From the NCBI RefSeq assembly GCF_900113035.1, contig NZ_FONX01000008.1:62001-126000 (forward strand): a stretch of 64,000 nt of DNA, given 5' to 3'. The notes beneath the pieces were generated by a model, which saw only the letters and a list, made by a program, of their open reading frames with translations, made no database searches and was not told the origin of the DNA. Positions 54,421-64,000 of the stretch are shown piece by piece. The translations under genes were made by a program, and so were the position numbers. The stretch comes from Paracidovorax wautersii (lineage in GTDB: Bacteria; Pseudomonadota; Gammaproteobacteria; Burkholderiales; Burkholderiaceae_C). The stretch's first letter is position 1; the number at the start of each line of letters is the position of its first letter.

Positions 54421-55140
54421 TCAAACCACCTTCGCAGGACTGGAAAAAAGGGCCGAGAGGCGCCGCAGCACCGCCCGCAGGAACTTGAACAGCAGCGCCA
54501 GCAGCAGCACCGACACCGCCAGCATCACGGCCAGGGCCAGGCCGAAGAGCAGCGGGTGCTGCGTGGCCAGCCAGACCACGAGGACGACCAGGCCGTCCTC
54601 GAAGAAGGACAGCAGCCAGTTGGAGAACGGCTCGGGCGAGGTGTTGGCCGCCGCCCGCGTGGTCATCTTGGTGGCCAGCGCCGTGGCCGAGAGCGAGCCG
54701 CCCACCAGCCCCGCCGCGAGCGCCATGGCGCCGTTGTCGGCCCCGAAGACGCCGGCCGCCAGCAGCGCGCCGGCCGGCACGCGGATGAAGGCGTGGACCG
54801 CGTCCCAGGCGCTGTCGAGCCAGGGCACCTTGTCGGCGAAGAATTCGACGCACAGCATGAAGCCGCTGGCCCAGAGCACCGCCGGATGCTGCAGGAGCGC
54901 CAGGCCGGGCGGCAGGGGCAGCCAGCCGGCCCAGCCCATCAGGCCGATCAGGAACACCACCGCATAGAGCCGGAAGCCGCTGGCCCAGCCCAGCGCGGCG
55001 GCCAGGGCCATCAGGGCGGGCATGTCCAGATGGGCCGAGGCCTGGCGCGCGCCGTCGGCCACCGTCTGCGCGGTGCCGGCATCGATGTGCAGGCCCAGCG
55101 CATGCCACCACTGCACCAGGGAGAGCCAGATCGCGTCCAT
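54421..55140 (-). CDS. DUF4126 membrane protein
   Basis: A 239-residue membrane protein. The DUF4126 blocks are recognisable: ALAAALGWASGFRLYAVVFL, CVEFFADKVPWLDSAWDAVH and the glycine-rich LAAGLVGGSLSATALATKMT. Five or six helices are predicted, with the last two at about residues 180-220. The function is not known to me. It sits 34 bp upstream of the carboxylase alpha gene and 22 bp after the hydratase gene, so it is part of the same transcript. Confidence 0.85.
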   Translation of the reverse strand: MDAIWLSLVQWWHALGLHIDAGTAQTVADGARQASAHLDMPALMALAAALGWASGFRLYAVVFLIGLMGWAGWLPLPPGLALLQHPAVLWASGFMLCVEFFADKVPWLDSAWDAVHAFIRVPAGALLAAGVFGADNGAMALAAGLVGGSLSATALATKMTTRAAANTSPEPFSNWLLSFFEDGLVVLVVWLATQHPLLFGLALAVMLAVSVLLLALLFKFLRAVLRRLSALFSSPAKVV

Positions 55141-55162
55141 GGCCTGCCGCCCTGCCCTGCCT

Positions 55163-55960
55163 TCAGCCCGCCGGCGCCAGCCAGGACGGCTTGCGCTTGT
55201 TCAGGAAGGCCTGCACGCCCTCGCGCCCCTCTTCGCTCGCGCGGATGTCGGCGATGCCCTCCACCGTCGCGGCGATCAGCGCGTCGTCGATGGCGCGGCC
55301 GGCCACGTCGTTCACCAGCCGCTTGCAGGCGCGCACGGCCTGCGGGCTGTTGGCAGACAGCGTGCGCGTCCACGCATCGACGGTGGCGTCGAGCGCCGCC
55401 GCATCGGCCGCCACCGCATGCACGAAGCCGATGCGCAGCGCCTCGGCCGCATCGAAGCGTTCGGCCGTGAGGAAGTAGCGCTGCGCGGCGCGCGTGCCCA
55501 TGGCGCGGATCACATAGGGGCTGATGGTCGCGGGGATGAGACCGAGCCTGACCTCCGAGAGGCAGAAACCCGCCGTCTCCACCGCCACCGCCATGTCGCA
55601 GGCAGCCACCAGGCCCATGCCGCCGGCATAGACATCGCCCTGCACGCGGGCGATGGTGGGCTTGGGGCATTCGGCGATGGTGCGCAGCATGGCCGCCAGC
55701 AGCGCGGCATCGGCGATGTTCTCGCCGCGCGTGTAGTCGGCCATGCGCCGCATCCAGTTCAGGTCGGCACCCGCGCAGAAGGCCGGGCCCTCGGCCGCCA
55801 GCACCACGGCCCGCACGTCGCTGCGCGCGCCCACGTCCTCGAAGGCGGCGGTGATGGCGGCGATGACCGCGTCGCTGAAGGCGTTGCGCACTTCGGGCTG
55901 GGTCAGCGTGATGCGCGCGACGGCGCCGGACTGGGTGATGGCGAGAGGGGCTTGGCTCAT
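55163..55960 (-). CDS. liuC: Enoyl-CoA hydratase family protein, probable methylglutaconyl-CoA hydratase (LiuC)
   Basis: A 265-residue crotonase. The oxyanion block is EGPAFCAGADLNWMRRMADY, and VQGDVYAGGMGLVAACDMAV the second; RLGLIPATISPYVIRAMG replaces the usual second glutamate region, as in LiuC and AUH-type enzymes. Lysine-rich NKRKPSWL ends it. It would hydrate 3-methylglutaconyl-CoA to HMG-CoA, linking the carboxylase to the lyase. Its stop overlaps... the DinB gene lies upstream with a 4-base overlap at 55957-55960. Confidence 0.9.
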   Translation of the reverse strand: MSQAPLAITQSGAVARITLTQPEVRNAFSDAVIAAITAAFEDVGARSDVRAVVLAAEGPAFCAGADLNWMRRMADYTRGENIADAALLAAMLRTIAECPKPTIARVQGDVYAGGMGLVAACDMAVAVETAGFCLSEVRLGLIPATISPYVIRAMGTRAAQRYFLTAERFDAAEALRIGFVHAVAADAAALDATVDAWTRTLSANSPQAVRACKRLVNDVAGRAIDDALIAATVEGIADIRASEEGREGVQAFLNKRKPSWLAPAG

Positions 55961-56472
55961 GGCTGGGAGGGGTTCCGCAGGTAAGGGACGAAATCGATTT
56001 CCGGCGCCGGGCGGCCCAGCGCGGTCAGCGCCGCCGTGATCTGCCCGCGGTGGTGGGTGGAATGGTTGAAGACGTGCGCCAGCAAGCCGGCAAAGGGCAA
56101 CGATGCCGGAACACCCTGGCTGGTCGTGTAGTCCAGCGTGCCGGCCCAGCGCTCGGCCGGCAGCGCGGCGATCAGCGGCTCCCAGCGTGCCGTGCCGGCC
56201 CGCAGGCGCTCGTCCAGCCGGGCGCGGTCGGGCTCGGCCTCCGCATCCAGCGCCACACGCGGCGAGAAGCCTTCGGCAAAGCGCACGAACCACAGCAGCT
56301 GCTCGCCTACCAGCAGGTGGTTGAGCGTGCCGTGGATGCTGCGGAAGAACAGGCCCGCATCGCGCCGGTAGTCGGCGTCGGACACTTGCGCCACGGCATC
56401 GAGCAGGCGCGCCGTGGCCCAGGCGTTGTAGCGGGCCAGCTGGGCGAAATGGGCGTTGAACGGATGGCTCAT
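55957..56472 (-). CDS. DinB family protein
   Basis: A 171-residue four-helix bundle protein. Metal-binding histidines are at FRSIHGTLNHLLVGEQ and in the C-terminal HVFNHSTHHRGQI motif, which together form the DinB/YfiT nickel-zinc site. Members include thiol S-transferases that use bacillithiol, mycothiol or glutathione, and many of unknown role. It overlaps both neighbours by four bases (ATGA), so it is expressed with the hydrolase and the hydratase genes. A detoxifying role within the operon is possible but unproven. Confidence 0.88.
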   Translation of the reverse strand: MSHPFNAHFAQLARYNAWATARLLDAVAQVSDADYRRDAGLFFRSIHGTLNHLLVGEQLLWFVRFAEGFSPRVALDAEAEPDRARLDERLRAGTARWEPLIAALPAERWAGTLDYTTSQGVPASLPFAGLLAHVFNHSTHHRGQITAALTALGRPAPEIDFVPYLRNPSQP

Positions 56473-57404
56473 GGCGAAGACTCCTTGCGGGCAGCGAACA
56501 CCCGGGGCCAGAACGCGTCGAGCGCGGCCAGCGCCTGCACGCGCGCTGCCGGGTTGCCGCCCTGGTGCACGCCCTGGGGCGAGACGCCGTTGGGCACGTC
56601 GGCGCGCAGCCGCACCGGGCCGGCGCCGTCGAAGCCGTGGTAGCTGTCGGCATAGACGTGCAGGGTGACGTCGCTGCCGGGCCGCGCCTGCAGCGCCTGC
56701 GCGAAGTCCACGCAGGGCTGGGCGGGCGTCCAGTCGTCCAGCGCACCCAGCTGCATCAGCAGGGGCACGGGCTCCAGCGCGGCATGCCGGCGCTGCAGCG
56801 GGCCGCAGCCGGGGTAGAACACGGCCGCGCCGGCCAGGGGCACATCGCCCGGCGCGGGGTGCAGCCGGCGCTGCTCCAGCAGATTGAGCGTGGTGGTGCC
56901 GCCGTTGGACCAGCCCATCACGCCGATGCGCTGCGCATCCACGCCGGGCTGCGCCGCCAGCCAGGCGATGGCGGCGCGCGCGTCCTGCACCCGCACGGCC
57001 ACGGGCACATCGCGATCGCGGTAGCGGGTGCTGCAGATGGACTGCAGGCCGCGCGAGCCGAAGCTGTCGGGCAGCAGCACGGCATAGCCGGCCGCATGCA
57101 GGCTGGCCGCGGTCTCGCGGTAGCGCTGGGCCAGCTGGCCGCTGCGGGCATAGAGGCCGCCGCAGCCGTGCAGCGCCATCACGGCCGGCTGCGGATGGGC
57201 GGGGCCGGCGCCTTCCGCCGGCCACCAGTAGGCCTGCAGGCTCTCGCCGCCAGGCAGGGGCAGGCGCACGGGCTGCAGATGCGCGCTGGCAGGCGTTGCG
57301 GGCTCCGCAGCATCGGCAGCGCCCGCGGGCAGGCCGACGGACTGGCACGCAGCCAGCAAGGCGCAGAGCAGCAGGGGCGCGATGAGGCGGGCGCAGCGGG
57401 TCAT
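56469..57404 (-). CDS. Dienelactone-hydrolase-like alpha/beta hydrolase lipoprotein
   Basis: A 311-residue secreted hydrolase. The N terminus is a lipoprotein signal (LIAPLLLCALLAACQSVG, lipobox LAAC, Cys20). The fold shows ALHGCGGLYAR (oxyanion), the nucleophile elbow GWSNGG, aspartate in QLGALDDWTPAQP and histidine in YADSYHGFDG, the dienelactone hydrolase pattern. It is likely attached to a membrane in the periplasm. It overlaps the DinB gene and the second hydrolase gene by four bases each. Confidence 0.87.
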   Translation of the reverse strand: MTRCARLIAPLLLCALLAACQSVGLPAGAADAAEPATPASAHLQPVRLPLPGGESLQAYWWPAEGAGPAHPQPAVMALHGCGGLYARSGQLAQRYRETAASLHAAGYAVLLPDSFGSRGLQSICSTRYRDRDVPVAVRVQDARAAIAWLAAQPGVDAQRIGVMGWSNGGTTTLNLLEQRRLHPAPGDVPLAGAAVFYPGCGPLQRRHAALEPVPLLMQLGALDDWTPAQPCVDFAQALQARPGSDVTLHVYADSYHGFDGAGPVRLRADVPNGVSPQGVHQGGNPAARVQALAALDAFWPRVFAARKESSP

Positions 57405-58576
57405 GGCTTGGGCCAGACGATCTGGTCGTCCACGGCGTAGAGATGGCAGGTGCCGCCCTTGGCCTGGGCGTTGCGCGTGCAGCGCTCCATGGCGGCGTTC
57501 ATGGCGTCGGCGCGGTCATAGAAGTAGGCCCAGGCGCCGGTTTCGGCAATGGCGAAGGCGCGCGGGAAGGGCGTGGCCAGGAACTTCCGGTAGCCCTCGC
57601 GCGCGGCCTCGCCCACGTGGGGGATGGCCGCCGCATCGCCGACGGGGAAGGCATCGGTGGCGGCCGGCGGTGCATGGTCGTGCTGCAGGCCGGGCAAGGC
57701 GATGGTGACCTGCGATGGCAGGCCCAGTTCGGCCAGGAACTTGTCCACCTCGGGCACCCAGATCTTCAGGCCGGCGCGCGAGGCGAACATGCCGTGCGCA
57801 TCCGACGCGAAAGGGCCGTAGGCCACCAGCCGGGCCGGCGCGCCGCCGGCCACATAGCGGGCATACATGTCGCGCCACAGGGCCTCGGGCCAGTAGCTGT
57901 CATTGCTGCCGTAGAACCAGAGCGAGGGCAGGCGCGCCGTCTTGCCATAGGCGCCCATGGCGCCGGCCAAGGCGCCCTCCCAATTCACGCAGTTGTCGTT
58001 GTTCAACCCGCCCGCGAAGTTGATATAGCCCTTCACGCCCTGTGCCGGCGGCAGTGAACTGAGCGCCATGGTGGTGAGGCCCCCATGCGACTGGCCCGCC
58101 ACCACGATGCGGCTGTTGTCCGCATCGGGCACGGTGCGCAGGTAGGCCAGCACGGCCTGCACGTCTTCGGCCTGCGCCAGCCCGTTGCCTTCGGTATTGC
58201 AGCCACCGCCGATGTAAGCGCCGGTCGATTGCGAGAAGCCCTGCCGCATGGGAATGACCACCATGTAGCCGCGCGACAGGAAGGTGCGCACGGCCGGCTC
58301 GTACCGCGCCCGCGCCTGGAAGCGCGGGTTGCCGTGCTGCTTGCCGTGGTTGATGACGACGATGGGGAAAGGCCCCTGCCCCGGCGGGCGGAAGAAGGTG
58401 GTTTCCAGCGACGTGGACAGCATGCCGCTGCCCTTGGGCACCATCACGACCTGCTCGCGCAGGCCGGCGTCCAGCGGCGCGGGCGGGGCGCTCTGCGCCA
58501 CGGCACCCGCGCAGACGGCGGCAATCGCCAAGCCGCAGAGGCGGCGCACGATGGAACGAAGGAAACAACGTGGCAT
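57401..58576 (-). CDS. Secreted alpha/beta hydrolase (esterase-like)
   Basis: A 391-residue protein with a signal peptide (IVRRLCGLAIAAVCAGAVAQ). The hydrolase core has VVINHGKQHGNPRF, the elbow GQSHGG (AGQSHGGLTTMALSSL) and a probable acid in LWFYGSNDSYWPEAL; the catalytic histidine is likely in GPFASDAHGMF. The C-terminal section (about 290-391, with a second domain carrying CTRNAQAKGGTCHLYAVDD) is unusual and may form a disulfide-held cap. It lies in the leucine operon next to the beta carboxylase gene, but nothing ties it to that pathway. Confidence 0.85.
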   Translation of the reverse strand: MPRCFLRSIVRRLCGLAIAAVCAGAVAQSAPPAPLDAGLREQVVMVPKGSGMLSTSLETTFFRPPGQGPFPIVVINHGKQHGNPRFQARARYEPAVRTFLSRGYMVVIPMRQGFSQSTGAYIGGGCNTEGNGLAQAEDVQAVLAYLRTVPDADNSRIVVAGQSHGGLTTMALSSLPPAQGVKGYINFAGGLNNDNCVNWEGALAGAMGAYGKTARLPSLWFYGSNDSYWPEALWRDMYARYVAGGAPARLVAYGPFASDAHGMFASRAGLKIWVPEVDKFLAELGLPSQVTIALPGLQHDHAPPAATDAFPVGDAAAIPHVGEAAREGYRKFLATPFPRAFAIAETGAWAYFYDRADAMNAAMERCTRNAQAKGGTCHLYAVDDQIVWPKP

Positions 58577-58628
58577 GGAACAGCACTCCCTTTCTGATGA
58601 CGTTTTCGTCTTTGAGAAGGGAAAAATC

Positions 58629-60233
58629 CTACATGCGGAATACGCCGAACTTCATGTCGCCGATGGGTGCGTTGCGCGCAGCCGCCAGCCCCAGCGCCAG
58701 CACGCGCCGCGTGTCGGCCGGATCGATGATGCCGTCGTCCCAGAGCCGCGCCGTGGCGTAGTAGGGGTGGCCCTGGTCTTCGTACTGCTGGCGGATCGGG
58801 GCCTTGAAGGCCTCTTCCTCCTCGGCGCTCCATTGCCCGCCCTTGGCCTCGATGCCGTCGCGCTTGACGGTGGCCAGCACGCTGGCGGCCTGCTCGCCGC
58901 CCATCACGCTGATGCGGGCGTTGGGCCACATCCAGAGGAAGCGCGGGCTGTAGGCACGGCCGCACATGCCGTAGTTGCCGGCGCCGAAGCTGCCGCCGAT
59001 GATGATGGTGAACTTCGGCACGTTGGCCGTGGCCACGGCCGTGACCATCTTGGCGCCGTTGCGCGCGATGCCTTCGTTCTCGTACTTGCGGCCCACCATG
59101 AAGCCGGTGATGTTCTGCAGGAAGACCAGCGGGATCTTGCGCTGGCAGCACAGCTCGATGAAGTGCGCGCCCTTCAGGGCCGATTCGGAGAACAGGATGC
59201 CGTTGTTGGCGATGATGCCCACGGGCATGCCTTCGATGTGGGCGAAGCCGGTGACCAGCGTGGTGCCGAAGCGGGCCTTGAACTCGTCGAACGCGCTGCC
59301 ATCGACGATGCGGGCGATGATCTCGCGCACGTCGAAGGGCTTGCGCGTGTCCACCGGGATCACGCCGTACAGCTCCTCCGCTGCGAATCTGGGAGCAGCA
59401 GGCGCAGGCTGATCGAGGGCTGCAGGCTGACGGGCGTTCAGGTTCTTGACGGCAGCGCGCGCCAGGGCCAGCGCGTGCAGGTCGTTCTGGGCCAGGTGGT
59501 CGGCCACGCCCGAGAGGCGCGTGTGCACGTCGCCGCCGCCTAAGTCTTCCGCCGTCACCACCTCGCCCGTGGCGGCCTTCACCAGCGGCGGGCCGCCCAG
59601 GAAGATGGTGCCCTGGTTCCTGACGATGATGGTCTCGTCGCTCATGGCGGGCACGTAGGCGCCCCCGGCCGTGCAGGAGCCCATGACCACGGCGATCTGG
59701 CCGATGCCCTGCGCGCTCATGTTCGCCTGGTTGTAGAAGATGCGGCCGAAGTGGTCGCGGTCGGGGAAGACCTCGTCCTGGTTGGGCAGGTTGGCGCCGC
59801 CCGAATCGACCAGGTAGATGCAGGGCAGGCGGTTCTGCTCGGCCACCTCCTGCGCGCGCAGGTGCTTCTTGACGGTGAGAGGGTAGTAGGTTCCGCCCTT
59901 CACCGTGGCGTCGTTGCAGACCACCATGCAGTCCACGCCGGCCACGCGGCCGATGCCGGCGATCAGGCCCGCGCCGGGCGCGTCGCCGCCGTACATGCCC
60001 AGCGCGGCGAGCGGCGCCAGCTCCAGGAAAGGCGTGCCCGCATCCAGCAGCCGGTCCACCCGCTCGCGCGGCAGCAGCTTGCCGCGCGCGACGTGCTTGG
60101 CGCGCGCGGCCTCGCCGCCGCCCTGGGCGACCTGGACGAGCCGGGCGCGCAGGTCGTCCACCAGGGCGCGCATGGCGGCGGCATTGGCCAGGAAGTCCGC
60201 CGAGCGGGCATTGAGTTGGGTGTCGAGGATCAT
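58629..60233 (-). CDS. liuB: Methylcrotonyl-CoA carboxylase beta subunit (carboxyltransferase, LiuB)
   Basis: A 534-residue carboxyltransferase with two crotonase-like halves. [20 protein letters not shown] is the family opening; [20 protein letters not shown] and [20 protein letters not shown] are in the N half; [20 protein letters not shown] and [20 protein letters not shown] in the C half distinguish the methylcrotonyl form. It transfers CO2 from biotin to 3-methylcrotonyl-CoA. It lies 77 bp after the acyl-CoA ligase gene. The ATG at 60233 gives the standard length. Confidence 0.95.
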   Translation of the reverse strand: MILDTQLNARSADFLANAAAMRALVDDLRARLVQVAQGGGEAARAKHVARGKLLPRERVDRLLDAGTPFLELAPLAALGMYGGDAPGAGLIAGIGRVAGVDCMVVCNDATVKGGTYYPLTVKKHLRAQEVAEQNRLPCIYLVDSGGANLPNQDEVFPDRDHFGRIFYNQANMSAQGIGQIAVVMGSCTAGGAYVPAMSDETIIVRNQGTIFLGGPPLVKAATGEVVTAEDLGGGDVHTRLSGVADHLAQNDLHALALARAAVKNLNARQPAALDQPAPAAPRFAAEELYGVIPVDTRKPFDVREIIARIVDGSAFDEFKARFGTTLVTGFAHIEGMPVGIIANNGILFSESALKGAHFIELCCQRKIPLVFLQNITGFMVGRKYENEGIARNGAKMVTAVATANVPKFTIIIGGSFGAGNYGMCGRAYSPRFLWMWPNARISVMGGEQAASVLATVKRDGIEAKGGQWSAEEEEAFKAPIRQQYEDQGHPYYATARLWDDGIIDPADTRRVLALGLAAARNAPIGDMKFGVFRM

Positions 60234-60310
60234 GGTGTTCCGGTGTCGGGCAAGGGTCGGGCGATGGGCCGGCCATAGGCCGGGGCCTGCGGATGGAGGG
60301 CGACCGCAGC

Positions 60311-62038
<1,728 letters not shown>

Positions 62039-62149
62039 GGCGGTGTCTCCTGGCGGGCGGTCTCTGGCGGACGTCGGCATGCAAGTGCGCCGGCCCGGCC
62101 CGCAGGGCGGGCGCGGCGCGGGGGCGCCTTCTGGCCTGCAGCATACGCC

Positions 62150-62174
62150 CGGGGGTGCCCGGCCTCCACCCCCG
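62150..62174. promoter_or_regulatory. Inverted repeat in the ligase/AraC divergent spacer
   Basis: CGGGGGTG (62150-62157) and CACCCCCG (62167-62174): perfect 8-bp arms with a 9-base gap. It lies 111 bp upstream of the ligase start (62038) and 50 bp upstream of the AraC-type start (62225). It is a candidate operator for that regulator, or a hairpin in a leader. Confidence 0.4.
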
Positions 62175-62224
62175 ATCAGGCCAGAGAGGTTGCAAATCGT
62201 GCCACCGCCGGACACACTGCCGCC

Positions 62225-63322
62225 ATGCGCCAGCCCCCTGCCCTCGCCCGCCCTACCACCACGACCCAGCCCGTCGCCGCCACGCCCATGGCCTTCGTGC
62301 AGGCCATCGTGCAGGCCTATGCGCAGCGCGGCATGGACCCGGGCGGCGCGCTCGCAGCGGCACAAATCCCGCCAGAACGTGTGCATGATCCGGCCGCCCG
62401 CATCACCGCGCTGCAGATGGAGGCGCTGTCGGCCGCCGCCATGCGCGAGCTGGACGACGAGGCGCTGGGCTGGTTCTCGCGCCGCCTGCCCTGGGGCAGC
62501 TACGGCATGCTGGCGCGCGCCTCCATCAGCTCGCCCACGCTGGGCCTGGCGCTGCGGCGCTGGTGCCGCCACCATGCGCTGATCGCGGACGACATCGGCC
62601 TGCACCTGGATGGCGACGGCGCCACCGCCACGCTGGCGCTGGCCGAGCACCGCAGCCTGGGCGGCCTGCGGGAGTTCTGCATCGTCTCGGTGCTGCGCAA
62701 TGCGCTGGGGCTGGCGTGCTGGTTCATCGATTCACGCCTGCCGCTGCTGGAGGCGGCGTTCCCGTTCGCGCCGCCGCCGCATGCCGAGGTGTACCCGCTG
62801 CTCTTCGGCGTGGCGCCGCGCTTCGGCGCGCCGCAGGCGCTGCTGCGCTTCGACGCGCGCTATCTCGACATGCCCCTGCAGCGCGACGAGGCCATGCTGC
62901 GCCAGATGCTGCAGCGCGCCCTGCCGCTGACCGTGCGGCAGTACCGGCGCGACCGGCTGCTGGTGCAGCGGGTGCGCCAGCTGCTGGCCCACGCGCCGGA
63001 GCTGGCCCATAGCGCGCAGACGCTGGCCGCGCAGCTGCACGTGTCGCCGCGCACGCTGCACCGGCAGCTGAAGGAAGAAGGCGCCTCGCTGCAGGCGCTC
63101 AAGGACGAGGCGCGGCGCCAGCGGGTGATGGAGCTGCTGCTGCGCACCGACCGGCCCATCAAGGCCATCGCCCAGATGGCGGGCTTCGCCAGCGAAAAGA
63201 GCTTCACCCGCGCCTTCCGCCACTGGATGGCGATGGCGCCCACCGAATACCGGCGGCGCCAGCGCGCGGCCGCGCTGATGACCCCGCCGGCCCTGCCGGC
63301 TACAGGCCGTAGCAGCGCCTGA
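62225..63322 (+). CDS. AraC family transcriptional regulator
   Basis: A 365-residue regulator. Residues about 20-215 form the arabinose-binding-like sensor domain common to OruR/ArgR-type AraC members; the C-terminal double HTH starts near residue 260 ([20 protein letters not shown] and [20 protein letters not shown]). The ATG at 62225 is the first in frame. It is divergent from the acyl-CoA ligase gene and probably controls the leucine/isovalerate operon. Its 3' end overlaps the convergent phosphatase-like gene by 23 bp. Confidence 0.92.
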   Translation: MRQPPALARPTTTTQPVAATPMAFVQAIVQAYAQRGMDPGGALAAAQIPPERVHDPAARITALQMEALSAAAMRELDDEALGWFSRRLPWGSYGMLARASISSPTLGLALRRWCRHHALIADDIGLHLDGDGATATLALAEHRSLGGLREFCIVSVLRNALGLACWFIDSRLPLLEAAFPFAPPPHAEVYPLLFGVAPRFGAPQALLRFDARYLDMPLQRDEAMLRQMLQRALPLTVRQYRRDRLLVQRVRQLLAHAPELAHSAQTLAAQLHVSPRTLHRQLKEEGASLQALKDEARRQRVMELLLRTDRPIKAIAQMAGFASEKSFTRAFRHWMAMAPTEYRRRQRAAALMTPPALPATGRSSA

Positions 63323-64000
63323 GGCCGGCGTAGTCGTAGTAGTGGCTGCCGGGCGCGTAGCGCGCGGCCTCGCAGGCGGCGGGGAAGTCCACCTCCTGCT
63401 CGTTGAACAGCATCTTCACCAGCGTCACGCCCCAGGTGTCGCGCGCCACGTCCCACTGCACGTTGGTGGCCATGGGCGAGACGTCTTCGCCGCGCCAGGG
63501 GTTGCCGGCATAGGTGTAGGTGGAGGCCCGCGGCACGGGCGTGGCCGCATTGCGCAGGCCCAGCCGGGCGATGAAGGGGATCATGACCTCGGCATGGGTG
63601 AAGCGCAGGCGGGCGGCGTGGCCCATGTCGCCCTGGGCGATGCGGCCCACTTCGTCGAAGAAGTCCTGCAGCAGCGCCTGCGTGAAGCGGGTGGTGACGC
63701 CGCCGTACTCGGTCGCGGCCGGGCCCTTGCCGTAGAAGTCGTCGATGTCCTGCAGGTAGGCGAAGGTCGGCGCATGCTCCAGCGGCATGTAGGGGCTGAA
63801 GTCCAGGCCGCCGGTTTCGGCCTTCATGCCGGGGGCGATGATGTAGAGCTCGTAGAGCAGCGCGGCGGCATCCACCGCGCTCTGGATCCGGGTCTTGCCG
63901 TCGCCCGTCAGCGTGCTGGTGAAGCGGCCGTCGGCGCTGGCGAACGTGCGCTTGCCGTTGTTGGAGAAGCTGTAGGTGCCGGCATCGAGCTTGTCGATGA
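63300..64000 (-). CDS. Histidine-type acid phosphatase, C-terminal part (cut by window edge)
   Basis: The frame is open from the TAG at 63300 to the right edge, giving at least 233 residues; the N terminus, with the RHG motif, lies outside. Visible are LIDKLDAGTYSFSNNGKRTF, IQSAVDAAALLYELYIIAPG and LRFTHAEVMIPFIARLGL, the last being the C-terminal His/acid motif of histidine acid phosphatases (HAE in place of HDT). The ending AGLRRCYGL is short. Secretion cannot be judged. It is convergent with the AraC gene, which it overlaps by 23 bp. Confidence 0.75.
   Translation of the reverse strand, partial: IDKLDAGTYSFSNNGKRTFASADGRFTSTLTGDGKTRIQSAVDAAALLYELYIIAPGMKAETGGLDFSPYMPLEHAPTFAYLQDIDDFYGKGPAATEYGGVTTRFTQALLQDFFDEVGRIAQGDMGHAARLRFTHAEVMIPFIARLGLRNAATPVPRASTYTYAGNPWRGEDVSPMATNVQWDVARDTWGVTLVKMLFNEQEVDFPAACEAARYAPGSHYYDYAGLRRCYGL

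Noticed and set aside
54368-55111. A second frame over the DUF4126 gene.
   Set aside because: It is Arg/Gly/Pro-rich with no membrane helices, whereas the other frame gives a coherent DUF4126 membrane protein.

Overview
The window is very GC-rich DNA, densely packed with genes and without rRNA, tRNA, insertion sequence, phage or CRISPR signals. Gene content points to a betaproteobacterium of the family Comamonadaceae (Acidovorax-like). The pointers are several Bug-type solute receptors, an Omp32-like porin, a double-length UvrA, a leucine/isovalerate degradation locus, and two families of short interspersed repeats of a kind I associate with this family. The assignment rests on protein families and repeat style, not on a database search.

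Layout. (1) 1-9139, minus strand: a catabolic operon with two orphan Bug receptors, a class II aldolase-like protein, a CaiB/BaiF CoA-transferase, an enoyl-CoA hydratase, a PimC/PimD-like acyl-CoA dehydrogenase pair and a FadJ-type fusion enzyme. A LysR regulator (9265-10176) is divergent from it, with a perfect 15-bp palindrome between them. (2) 10242-13781: PaiB-like FMN protein, HtpX protease, a DUF3025 protein and dihydroorotase PyrC. (3) 13841-20286: a BaeSR-type two-component system facing away from a tightly coupled four-gene ABC efflux operon (TolC-like outer membrane factor, permease, ATPase, lipoprotein adaptor). (4) 20316-27631: two convergent gene groups that look like one uncharacterised biosynthetic/export locus. 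They encode a HAD phosphatase, an alpha/beta hydrolase, two 4-TM EamA-type half-transporters, a DegT-type aminotransferase, an arginase-fold protein, a FemAB/GNAT-like acyltransferase and a class III aminotransferase. This is the best candidate for an undescribed system. (5) 27866-40396: lipoprotein, LysR/MFS divergent pair, the 1967-residue tandem UvrA, a small membrane protein, a porin and an MHS-family symporter. (6) 40714-50271: thioredoxin-fold isomerase, DUF1289, YbaK, then an M20 peptidase fused by overlaps to a complete Dpp-type ABC importer and its divergent LysR regulator. (7) 50407-63322: leucine/isovalerate degradation genes (HMG-CoA lyase, methylcrotonyl-CoA carboxylase alpha and beta, methylglutaconyl-CoA hydratase, acyl-CoA ligase) interleaved with GhrA, DUF4126, DinB and two hydrolases, with an AraC regulator divergent. 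(8) The window ends inside a histidine-phosphatase-like gene.

A cross-cutting observation is a 49-bp element (core GCTAT-N7-ATAGC, fixed 32-bp arm usually ending in GGCC) present five times. Three copies lie inside protein-coding genes, and two of these are read in the same reading frame.
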